A DNA stretch of 39,375 nucleotides from Chloroflexota bacterium (lineage in GTDB: Bacteria > Chloroflexota > Anaerolineae > Aggregatilineales > Phototrophicaceae), in the NCBI GenBank assembly GCA_009841405.1, contig VXLV01000118.1, forward strand, positions 1 through 39,375. The letters run 5' to 3'. Below are positions 25,975 to 33,630 of the stretch, piece by piece; position 1 is the first letter of the stretch; each line of letters starts with the position of its first letter. Position numbers and translations under genes: made by a program. The notes under the pieces are model-generated. The model was not told where the DNA came from, ran no database searches, and was given only the letters and a program-made list of their open reading frames with translations.

Positions 25975-25990
25975 GGATTTGCGTTAAAGT
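25962..25990 (+). promoter_or_regulatory. Promoter of the sugar ABC transporter operon
   Basis: TTGACA (25962-25967) and TAAAGT (25985-25990) are spaced by 17 bases. The -35 is the right half of the same palindrome that holds the minus-strand -35, so the two promoters are back to back. The leader to the start codon would be about 140 bases. Confidence 0.5.
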
Positions 25991-26139
25991 GGTCTGGTCA
26001 GTAAAGTGCGTTACACTGGTCGTCCCAGCCGTGCAGAGGCGAAAATCGTGGGCGGAAGGAGGGTGAGCATCTGAGATCGATTGCATGCGGCAACACCCAA
26101 ATCGCGCGTTTTTCAGTTTGAAGAAAGGACTTTCAAATC

Positions 26140-28164
26140 ATGCGCAAGACAATAGCTATTCTGTTAATTCTAGGGTTGCTTGGCTTGCTGGCGTTTTCGG
26201 CGGCAGCCCAAGACTCTGTGACCATCGGTTACGGCGCGCCCGAACTGAGCGGCGGCCAGGGCGTGATCATGAGCGGCCTGGTCAACGCGGCGGAAGCCAA
26301 GGGCTGGGAGGTCATCGCCTCGAACGCCAACTTCGACGCCGAAGCCCAAGCTAACCAGATCGACAACTTCATTTCGCAGGGCGTGGACGCGATCGTAGTC
26401 GTGCCGGTCGACAGCCAAGCCATCTGCTCGTCAGTGCAGCGCGCCTCCGACGCCGGCATCCCCTTCTACACCATCGATCGAGCGCCGCTGGGCTGCGAGA
26501 TCAATATGACGGTGCAGTCGGACAATTACATGGCGGGCGCGCAGGCGGCCGCAGGTTTGGTGGCGCTGCTGACCGAGCGCTACGGCTCGGCGAGCGGCAC
26601 GGTGTTGGAGCTGCAGGGCGACCTGGGCCAGAACGTGGCGCAGTTGCGCGGCGGCGGCTTCAACGATTACCTGGCGGATTACCCCGATATCGAGGTTATC
26701 AGCCGGCCGACGGAGTGGCGCGCGGAGAACTTCAGCCAGATGACGCTGGACGTCGCTTCGAGCACCGCGCTGGACGCCATCTACATGCACTCGGACTGCG
26801 TGGGCACGAAGGTGGTCACGGCGGCGCTGGATCAGATCGGCCAGTTGGCGATGCGCGGCGAAGAGGGTCACATCTTCTTGCTGGGCGTTGACGGCTGCCC
26901 GGACGCGCTGGCGTCTATCCGCGCCGGCACATCGGACCAGGCGTCGAGCCAGCCGCTGCCCGACTTCGGCATCATCACTGACTGGATCAACATGGAGCTG
27001 CAAGGCATGATGATCGAGACCGGCGATGTCATCCAGGAAGGCGCGCCTTGGTCGCCGGCCAGCATAACCGATTCCGACACCGGCTACATGCTCAACCTGG
27101 CCACCACCAGCGTCAATCCGGACAACGTCACCAGCGGCGCTCTCTGGGGCAACCAGGCCGGCGGCGGCGAGGCGCAAGCCGAAGAAGAAGAAATGATGGT
27201 TCCGGTCATGGAAGGCGTCACCATCGGTTACGGCGCGCCCGAATTGAGCGGCGGTCAGGGCGTGATCATGAGCGGCCTGGTCAACGCGGCGGAAGCCAAG
27301 GGCTGGGAGGTCATCGCCTCGAACGCCAACTTCGACGCCGAAGCCCAAGCTAACCAGATCGACAACTTCATTTCGCAGGGCGTGGACGCGATCGTAGTCG
27401 TGCCGGTCGACAGCCAAGCCATCTGCTCGTCAGTGCAGCGCGCCTCCGACGCCGGCATCCCCTTCTACACCATCGATCGAGCGCCGCTGGGCTGCGAGAT
27501 CAATATGACGGTGCAGTCGGACAATTACATGGCGGGCGCGCAGGCGGCCGCAGGTTTGGTGGCGCTGCTGACCGAGCGCTACGGCTCGGCGAGCGGCACG
27601 GTGTTGGAGCTGCAGGGCGACCTGGGCCAGAACGTGGCGCAGTTGCGCGGCGGCGGCTTCAACGATTACCTGGCGGATTACCCCGATATCGAGGTTATCA
27701 GCCGGCCGACGGAGTGGCGCGCGGAGAACTTCAGCCAGATGACGCTGGACGTCGCTTCGAGCACCGCGCTGGACGCCATCTACATGCACTCGGACTGCGT
27801 GGGCACGAAGGTGGTCACGGCGGCGCTGGATCAGATCGGCCAGTTGGCGATGCGCGGCGAAGAGGGTCACATCTTCTTGCTGGGCGTTGACGGCTGCCCG
27901 GACGCGCTGGCGTCTATCCGCGCCGGCACATCGGACCAGGCGTCGAGCCAGCCGCTGCCCGACTTCGGCATCATCACTGACTGGATCAACATGGAGCTGC
28001 AAGGCATGATGATCGAGACCGGCGATGTCATCCAGGAAGGCGCGCCTTGGTCGCCGGCCAGCATAACCGATTCCGACACCGGCTACATGCTCAACCTGGC
28101 CACCACCAGCGTCAATCCGGACAACGTCATCAGCGACGCGCTTTGGGGCAACCAGGCCGAATAA
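26140..28164 (+). CDS. Sugar ABC transporter substrate-binding protein, tandem fusion of two identical domains
   Basis: 674 residues. A signal peptide (about 1-23, hydrophobic core then FSAAA-Q) is followed by two full RbsB-like periplasmic-binding domains, about 27-340 and 360-674, joined by an acidic linker (GGGEAQAEEEEMMVPVMEG). A single-domain member would be about 320-340 residues. The domains are identical in sequence except at the last few residues. No lipobox cysteine is present, so the protein should be released by signal peptidase I and not lipid-anchored. It captures a sugar outside the membrane for the permeases encoded downstream. AAAGGA ten bases before the ATG supports the start. 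A 325-bp gap holding family B hairpins separates it from the permease, as often seen where the binding protein must be made in excess. Confidence 0.92.
   Translation: MRKTIAILLILGLLGLLAFSAAAQDSVTIGYGAPELSGGQGVIMSGLVNAAEAKGWEVIASNANFDAEAQANQIDNFISQGVDAIVVVPVDSQAICSSVQRASDAGIPFYTIDRAPLGCEINMTVQSDNYMAGAQAAAGLVALLTERYGSASGTVLELQGDLGQNVAQLRGGGFNDYLADYPDIEVISRPTEWRAENFSQMTLDVASSTALDAIYMHSDCVGTKVVTAALDQIGQLAMRGEEGHIFLLGVDGCPDALASIRAGTSDQASSQPLPDFGIITDWINMELQGMMIETGDVIQEGAPWSPASITDSDTGYMLNLATTSVNPDNVTSGALWGNQAGGGEAQAEEEEMMVPVMEGVTIGYGAPELSGGQGVIMSGLVNAAEAKGWEVIASNANFDAEAQANQIDNFISQGVDAIVVVPVDSQAICSSVQRASDAGIPFYTIDRAPLGCEINMTVQSDNYMAGAQAAAGLVALLTERYGSASGTVLELQGDLGQNVAQLRGGGFNDYLADYPDIEVISRPTEWRAENFSQMTLDVASSTALDAIYMHSDCVGTKVVTAALDQIGQLAMRGEEGHIFLLGVDGCPDALASIRAGTSDQASSQPLPDFGIITDWINMELQGMMIETGDVIQEGAPWSPASITDSDTGYMLNLATTSVNPDNVISDALWGNQAE
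26257..27130 (+). repeat. Internal direct repeat, copy 1 (874 bp)
   Basis: Every base from here to 27130 recurs 999 bases later (27256-28129). The match continues with single differences at 26245, 26256 and 27131 and then breaks down after about 27155. The offset is 333 codons, so both copies stay in frame. Confidence 0.95.
27256..28129 (+). repeat. Internal direct repeat, copy 2 (874 bp)
   Basis: Identical to 26257-27130 base by base on reading both copies. Copy 2 ends at the true stop codon of the gene; copy 1 ends in the linker. Confidence 0.95.
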
Positions 28165-28235
28165 GGGCTGGCTTGCATCGAATTTGAAGCGGGGCGAGAG
28201 CGGCTATGGCAGTCGCTCCTGCACCGCGAGAATGT

Positions 28236-28262
28236 GTAGGGGCGGCCAACTTGGTCGCCCGC
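28236..28262. repeat. Family B hairpin repeat, left partner
   Basis: GTAGGGGCGGCCAACTTGGTCGCCCGC. It faces an inverted copy at 28283-28309. The pair fills the centre of the 325-bp gap between the binding protein and permease genes and could act as an mRNA stabiliser or partial terminator. The rest of the gap holds no gene. Confidence 0.7.
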
Positions 28263-28282
28263 TGCAGCGTGAGGAGACCTTA

Positions 28283-28309
28283 GCGGGCGACTTGATGAGT
28301 TGCCCCTAC
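28283..28309. repeat. Family B hairpin repeat, right partner
   Basis: GCGGGCGACTTGATGAGTTGCCCCTAC, inverted relative to 28236-28262. Confidence 0.7.
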
Positions 28310-28489
28310 AATTCTCCATGTTCGCATTGTCGAGGCTGCGCGCAAGACACCAGGCGCGAATATTTGTTGCGGCAAGCCTGAAGGTTTATCATTAGGCAGC
28401 GGAAAAAATACTCATGGCGAACTCATGAGAGAAATCTACTTATTTGCGCATTACAGGCATCTAGATCTCCACCGGGCGGGATCGCGCTG

Positions 28490-29563
28490 ATGAAACGGGC
28501 TGAGCCAAATCGCCTGGCTGCGCTGATGGTCGACAACCTGATTTGGCTGTTTGTGCTGGCCGCCTTCATCGCCTTCTCACTGCTCTCCGATCGCTTTTTG
28601 TCCCCCTACAACCTGGGCAATATCTTGCTGCGCTCGGCCGCCTTTGGCATGCTGGTCCTGAGCCAGGCCTATACCTTCATCACCGGCAACTTCGACCTGT
28701 CGGTCGAATCGACCCTGGGCTTGACCGCCATGTTCGCCGCGCTGATGCTGGTGACGACCGAGGCCGGCGGTCTGGGCTGGCAGCTGCACCCGCTGCTGGT
28801 AATCCTGCTGATGCTGGTCCTGGGCGGCTTGATCGGCTTGTTCAATGGCGTGCTGATCACCAAGGTCGGCGTGAACAACTTGCTGGTGACGATTGCCATG
28901 CTCTTTGTGCTGCGCGGCGCCACTTACGGCATTTCGCCCGGCACCAGCATCTCGTTTTTCCCCAAGGAATTCACCTGGCTCGGCGGCGGCACGCTGACGC
29001 GCATCGTCACCGACAATGGCAACTTTGTGCTCTCGGTGGCTGGCATCTTTGTGATCCTGGCCTTTCTGGTCGGGCATATCCACACGCGCTACACGCAATT
29101 CGGCCGCAATATGTACGCCGTCGGCGCGGATGCCGACGCCGCGCGCGCGGCCGGCATCAATGTCGATCGCGTGGTCATCATCGTTTACATCATCGCCGGC
29201 GTCTGCGCGGCCTTCGCGGGTCTGCTGCAAGCGGGTCGCTTGAACGCCGCCACGCCGACCTTGGGCGCCAATCTGATCTTCGCTGTGCACGGCGCGGCTA
29301 TCATCGGCGGCATGAGCATCTATGGCGGGCGCGGCAATATCATCGGCGCGTTTGGCGGCGTGCTGCTTTGGTCGATCCTCGACACCGGCTTGAATATCAT
29401 GGGGGTCTCACCCTTCTGGATCGATGTCAGCCGCGGCTTGCTGCTGCTTTTCGCCGTATTGCTGGACGCGCTGCGCGTGCGTTACCAGCACAATGTGCAG
29501 TTGCGTCTGGCGCTGGCGGATACGTCGGTGGGCCTGAAAGACAAGGGACACAGCGATGGCTGA
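28490..29563 (+). CDS. Sugar ABC transporter permease (RbsC type), first of two
   Basis: 357-residue inner-membrane permease of the ribose/xylose/galactose family, with about nine to ten hydrophobic segments from residue 14 on. The family motif GNFDLSVES is in the third segment, and the cytoplasmic coupling loop reads GRNMYAVGADADAARAAGI near 204-222. The last segment is followed by a basic tail. It should form half of the channel, with the permease encoded at 31081 as the other half. The gene ends eight bases inside the ATPase gene (ATGGCTGA), so the two are translated together. Confidence 0.92.
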   Translation: MKRAEPNRLAALMVDNLIWLFVLAAFIAFSLLSDRFLSPYNLGNILLRSAAFGMLVLSQAYTFITGNFDLSVESTLGLTAMFAALMLVTTEAGGLGWQLHPLLVILLMLVLGGLIGLFNGVLITKVGVNNLLVTIAMLFVLRGATYGISPGTSISFFPKEFTWLGGGTLTRIVTDNGNFVLSVAGIFVILAFLVGHIHTRYTQFGRNMYAVGADADAARAAGINVDRVVIIVYIIAGVCAAFAGLLQAGRLNAATPTLGANLIFAVHGAAIIGGMSIYGGRGNIIGAFGGVLLWSILDTGLNIMGVSPFWIDVSRGLLLLFAVLLDALRVRYQHNVQLRLALADTSVGLKDKGHSDG

Positions 29564-31094
29564 AGCGCGCAAGACGCGTGAGAGCGACGCCGTCCTGCTC
29601 GATATGCGCGGGATCAGCAAAGCCTACCCGGGCGTGCAAGCGCTGGAAGAGGCTGACTTTGCTGTGCGCCGCGGCGAAATCCACGGGCTGGTCGGCAAAA
29701 ACGGCGCCGGCAAGTCGACGCTGATGGGCGTACTGATGGGCATCCGCGACGCCGACAGCGGCAGCGTCGTCATGGACGGGCAAGAATTGGTGGACGCCAG
29801 CCCGCAGACCATGCTCGACGCCGGCATTTCGTACGTGCCGCAGCATATAAACCTGCTGAATACGCTGACCGTTGCCGAGAATATTCTGGTGGGCGCCTTG
29901 CCCAAGAATCGCTTTGGCCTGGTGGATTGGAAGACGACTTACGCGGACTCGCAAGAGCGGCTGTCGCGTCTGGGGCTGAGGCTGGATGTGCGGCAACTGG
30001 TCGAAGGGCTCAGCGTGGCCGAGCGCACCATGCTGGCCATCGCAAAGGCATTGTTCAACAACGCGCGTCTCATCATCCTCGACGAACCGACCGCCGCCCT
30101 GTCCCGCGTCGATATTGACTTGCTCTTCGGCTTCGTGCGCGCGCAGCAAGAACAGGGCGTGGCTTTCATTTATATTTCGCATCACCTGGAAGAAGTCTTC
30201 GAGATTTGCGACCGCGTCACCGTCATGCGCGATGGGCGCATCGTGGGCACGCGCGAGATTGAAGACATTGACGTGCCCGTCCTGATTCACATGATGGTGG
30301 GCGGCGGCGTCAAAGAGTACGAACGCGAAAGCACTGCCGGCGCGCAGGTCGCGTTTGAGGTGCGGGACCTGTCGCGGCGCGGCGCTTACGAAGACGTCAG
30401 TTTCGCCTTGCGGCAAGGCGAAGTGGTCGGCGTTTCCGGTTTGCAGGGCAGCGGCGTCGACGAATTGGCGCAGGGGCTCTTCGGCCTGGAACGCATGGGC
30501 GCGGGCGAGGCTTTTGTGGATGGCGCGGCCTACCGCCCGGACAGTCCTCGAGCCGCCTTTGAAGCCGGCGTGGCCTATCTGCCGCAAGATCGCCATCGCT
30601 ACGGCCTGGCGCCGCTGCGCAGCGTGCGCGAAAACGTCACCTATTCCGTGCTCGATCGGCTGGTGGGGCGGCTCGGCGTCTTGATGCGCAAAGACGAACA
30701 AGCGCTAACTGAAGAATACATCGCCAAATTGGGCATCGTCACGCCCGGCCCCGAACAGCAGACACTGCTGCTCAGCGGCGGCAACCAGCAGAAAGTGGTC
30801 TTCGCCAAATTGGCCGCGACCAAGCCCAAAGTGCTGATTTTGCACGAGCCGACACAGGGCGTCGATGTTCAGGCCAAGGTCGATATCTTCAATATCATCA
30901 ACGACCTCAGCGCGCAGGGCGTGGCCATCATGATTATCTCCAGCGAAGTGCGCGAGCTGATCGGGCTCTGCGATCGTATCCTCGTGATGTATGCGGGTCG
31001 CGTCACGCATGAGTTTTCGCGCGCCGCCGCGGACATGAAACCGGAAGACATCTTGCTGGCCATCGAAGGGGGAGCGGTCGATGCGGATGCCTGA
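29556..31094 (+). CDS. Sugar ABC transporter ATP-binding protein (RbsA/MglA type, double NBD)
   Basis: 512 residues with two fused ATPase domains. NBD1: Walker A GKNGAGKST (47-55), signature LSVAERTMLAIAKAL, Walker B LIILDEPTAALS, and the switch His (YISHH). NBD2: degenerate Walker A (GLQGSGVDEL), intact signature LSGGNQQK, and Walker B LILHEPTQGVDV, in which His replaces the usual Asp before the catalytic Glu. Loss of function in the second Walker A is normal for this family; NBD1 should drive transport. It overlaps both flanking permease genes (8 and 14 bases). Confidence 0.93.
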   Translation: MAEARKTRESDAVLLDMRGISKAYPGVQALEEADFAVRRGEIHGLVGKNGAGKSTLMGVLMGIRDADSGSVVMDGQELVDASPQTMLDAGISYVPQHINLLNTLTVAENILVGALPKNRFGLVDWKTTYADSQERLSRLGLRLDVRQLVEGLSVAERTMLAIAKALFNNARLIILDEPTAALSRVDIDLLFGFVRAQQEQGVAFIYISHHLEEVFEICDRVTVMRDGRIVGTREIEDIDVPVLIHMMVGGGVKEYERESTAGAQVAFEVRDLSRRGAYEDVSFALRQGEVVGVSGLQGSGVDELAQGLFGLERMGAGEAFVDGAAYRPDSPRAAFEAGVAYLPQDRHRYGLAPLRSVRENVTYSVLDRLVGRLGVLMRKDEQALTEEYIAKLGIVTPGPEQQTLLLSGGNQQKVVFAKLAATKPKVLILHEPTQGVDVQAKVDIFNIINDLSAQGVAIMIISSEVRELIGLCDRILVMYAGRVTHEFSRAAADMKPEDILLAIEGGAVDADA

Positions 31095-32124
31095 GCGCCA
31101 CGACCTGCTTGAATTTCTGTCGCGGCATTTTATCTGGGTCGTGCTGGCGTTCACGGTCGTCATCTTTGGCCTGACTATCAACGGCTACCTTGGCTTGGCC
31201 AATATCGCCAACATCCTGATTACGGGCAGCGTGCTAGGCGTCATGGTCATCGGGCAGGCGCTGTGTCTGATGGCGCGCAAGCTCGATCTGTCGGCCGAGG
31301 GCACGGTATCGCTGGTGGCGGTAGTGGCGGCCTGGCTGATGCTGCCCTACCGCGAGACGGATCTGGCGCAGGCCGGCGGCCTGGGCGTCGAGCTGGACCC
31401 GCTGATCGTCATCCCCTTTATTCTGCTGTTGGGCGCGTTCATCGGTTTCCTCAACGGCTTTATGATCATGAAGCTGAATATGAACTTCTTCATCGTGACG
31501 CTGGCGATGCAGTTGGTCTTGCGCGGCCTGGCGCTGGCGATTAGCGAGGGCGCCATTATGCCCGGTACGCCGGCCGCATTTAACTGGCTTGGTGGCGGGC
31601 GCGTGGCCGGCATACCGGTTTCGGTTATCGCGACCATCGGCTTGTACCTGGTATTCGGTTTTGTCATGAGCCGCATGCAATTCGGGCGCAAGGTTTACGC
31701 GGTGGGCGCCAACGAAGACGCGGCGCGCGCCTCCGGCTTTAGCCCGGCGCGCACGGTGATCCTGGTGTACACGGTCAGCGGATTTCTGGCGGCGCTGGCG
31801 GGCTGGATGCTGCTGGGGCGGCTGGAGACGTCGGTGCCCAATCTGGGCATCGGGCTGACGCTGAATGTCGTGGCCGCGGCGGTCATCGGCGGCGTCAGCT
31901 TGAAGGGCGGCGAGGGCTCGATCATCGGCGCTTTTGCCGGCGTGCTCTTCCTGGCCATGGTCAATAACGCGCTGAACCTGATGAACGTGGATCCGCTCTG
32001 GGTCAACGCCGTGCGCGGCCTGATTATTCTGGTGGCGCTGATCATTGACGCGCAGAAGTCGCGTTACCGCGGCCGCGCTGCCCCGCAAGCATCCGCCGAT
32101 GCTCAGAAAGCGGCGGCTTCCTGA
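31081..32124 (+). CDS. Sugar ABC transporter permease (RbsC type), second of two
   Basis: 347-residue permease paralogous to the one at 28490. It has LMARKLDLSAEGTVSL in place of the GxxDLSVGS motif, the coupling loop GRKVYAVGANEDAARASGF near 201-219, and about nine hydrophobic segments. A GGGGGAG site inside the ATPase gene precedes its ATG, and the genes overlap by 14 bases. Two distinct permeases around one double ATPase mean a heterodimeric channel, as in the autoinducer-2 (Lsr) and rhamnose importers, and not the RbsC homodimer. It is the last gene of the transport unit; ychF follows after 168 bp. Confidence 0.92.
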   Translation: MRMPERHDLLEFLSRHFIWVVLAFTVVIFGLTINGYLGLANIANILITGSVLGVMVIGQALCLMARKLDLSAEGTVSLVAVVAAWLMLPYRETDLAQAGGLGVELDPLIVIPFILLLGAFIGFLNGFMIMKLNMNFFIVTLAMQLVLRGLALAISEGAIMPGTPAAFNWLGGGRVAGIPVSVIATIGLYLVFGFVMSRMQFGRKVYAVGANEDAARASGFSPARTVILVYTVSGFLAALAGWMLLGRLETSVPNLGIGLTLNVVAAAVIGGVSLKGGEGSIIGAFAGVLFLAMVNNALNLMNVDPLWVNAVRGLIILVALIIDAQKSRYRGRAAPQASADAQKAAAS

Positions 32125-32292
32125 CGCCTTCGCGCAGCCATATTGCATCACCCGTTTCATTTCGTCAGATGTCGATATGATGGTTTCGGACTTCGACTCT
32201 CGCAAAGGCTGGCGCTTCGGCGGATACTTGCATGGAAGAATCGTGCAATCTAATGATTGCTCTGGAAGCAAGCGACGCAGCGAGGTAGCGCT

Positions 32293-33393
32293 ATGAGTTT
32301 GAGTATAGGTATCGTCGGTTTGCCCAATGTCGGCAAGAGCACCTTGTTCAACGCCTTAACGCGCGAACAGAACGCCATAGCCGCCAACTACCCCTTCAGC
32401 ACCATCGAGGCCAACCACGCGGTCGTGCCGCTGCCCGATGACAGGTTGACGCGCCTGCAGGGCTGGGTCGGCGTTCCTGAGGCGATCCAGACCCGCGTCG
32501 ATTTCGTCGATGTCGCCGGTTTGGTCAAGGGCGCGCATAAAGGCGAGGGCTTGGGCAATCAATTTCTGGGCCGCATCCGCCATGTTGACGCCATCGCCCA
32601 CGTGGCGCGCTGCTTTGACGACGAGAATGTCGTACATGTCAACGCCAGGCCACAGCCTGCCGATGACATCGCCGTGATCAATACCGAGCTGGCTCTGGCC
32701 GACTTGCAGCAACTGGAGCGCCGGCTGGAAAAGCTGGAACGCGAAGTCAAAGGCGACAGCAAATTGCGGCCGCAGTTGGCAATGGCGCGGCAGGTCGAGT
32801 CTTTCCTGGCGGAAGGCGAGCCACTGCGCAACTTTCCCGAGCGCGACCAGCCAGCCTTCGTCGCGCTTGATTTCGAGCTGCGCTTTCTGACCGCCAAGCC
32901 GATCATCTATGTGGCCAATGTCGGCGAAGCGAGCTTGAATGCCGGCAACGCCTACCTGGAATCCGTCCGCGAGATCGCCGCGAAAGCGGGCGAGCAGCAG
33001 ATCACGGTATGCGCCGAACTGGAACAGGAGATCGCCGGCCTCGGTGATGAGGAACGTCAAGAGTATCTTGGGGCCTATGGCTTGGGCGAGAGCAGCCTCG
33101 AGTTGTTGATCCGCGAATGCTACCGTCTGCTGGGGCTGATTAGCTATTTCACGTTCAACGAGAAGGAGGCGCGAGCCTGGACGATCCGCCGTGGCTGGAC
33201 CGCGCCACAGGCGGCCGGCGTGGTGCATAGCGATATGGAGCGGGGCTTCATCCGCGCGGAGGTCATCCCCTTCGCTGTATTTGAGCAGCATCAAGACCGC
33301 AACGCCATCAAGGCGGCCGGGCTGCTGCAAGTCGAGGGCCGCGACTATATCGTGCAGGATGGCGATGTGATTCTGTTTCGCTTCAATGTCTGA
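32293..33393 (+). CDS. ychF: Redox-regulated ATPase YchF (Obg-family, OLA1-like)
   Basis: 366 residues, the usual length. G1 motif GLPNVGKST at 9-17; a G3-like DVAGLVKGAHKGEGLGNQFL near 73-92; the altered G4 (YVANVGEA) that gives this Obg-family member ATP preference; a coiled-coil insert between about 125 and 160; and a C-terminal TGS domain ending IVQDGDVILFRFNV. It binds ribosomes and acts in stress and redox responses. GAGGT seven bases before the ATG supports this start; the frame extends 12 codons further upstream without homology. Unrelated to the transporter operon that precedes it. Confidence 0.95.
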   Translation: MSLSIGIVGLPNVGKSTLFNALTREQNAIAANYPFSTIEANHAVVPLPDDRLTRLQGWVGVPEAIQTRVDFVDVAGLVKGAHKGEGLGNQFLGRIRHVDAIAHVARCFDDENVVHVNARPQPADDIAVINTELALADLQQLERRLEKLEREVKGDSKLRPQLAMARQVESFLAEGEPLRNFPERDQPAFVALDFELRFLTAKPIIYVANVGEASLNAGNAYLESVREIAAKAGEQQITVCAELEQEIAGLGDEERQEYLGAYGLGESSLELLIRECYRLLGLISYFTFNEKEARAWTIRRGWTAPQAAGVVHSDMERGFIRAEVIPFAVFEQHQDRNAIKAAGLLQVEGRDYIVQDGDVILFRFNV

Positions 33394-33487
33394 GCGCTTC
33401 CTAGAAGGTCAGGAATAGCTTGCCACATAGTTCACCGAGTAAATGAAGCGGACACAGAGTAAAGCCATTCGAAAGTCTTTGGCGGGC

Positions 33488-33514
33488 GCGGGCGAGCCAC
33501 CGGCTCGCCCCTAC
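33488..33514. repeat. Family B hairpin repeat
   Basis: GCGGGCGAGCC-ACC-GGCTCGCCCCTAC. Direct copy of 33551-33575, with inner stem AGCC/GGCT. Both lie in the 237-bp gap between the convergent ends of ychF and the M20 peptidase gene. Confidence 0.75.
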
Positions 33515-33550
33515 AAACATTCGACGATTTTGTGGATTACGTTGACCTTT

Positions 33551-33575
33551 GGGCGTTTCAGCGAAACGCCCCTAC
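33551..33575. repeat. Family B hairpin repeat
   Basis: GGGCGTTTC-AGC-GAAACGCCCCTAC. The inner stem is wholly changed to GTTTC/GAAAC and still pairs. Confidence 0.75.
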
Positions 33576-33630
33576 AATGTCCGATTTATATGAACCCGCC
33601 CCTATTCCAGCGCCCCCCATTTGCAAATGC

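Noticed and set aside
26140..28164. Dismissing the tandem binding domains as an assembly error
   Set aside because: The two copies differ at several sites near both edges and are joined by a unique in-frame linker. An assembler artefact would be unlikely to make these, though long reads should still confirm it.
33394..33630. Intrinsic terminator after ychF
   Set aside because: A weak stem (TTCCT/AGGAA near 33400-33415) is present but has no T-tract; the family B hairpins downstream also lack one. No terminator is called.
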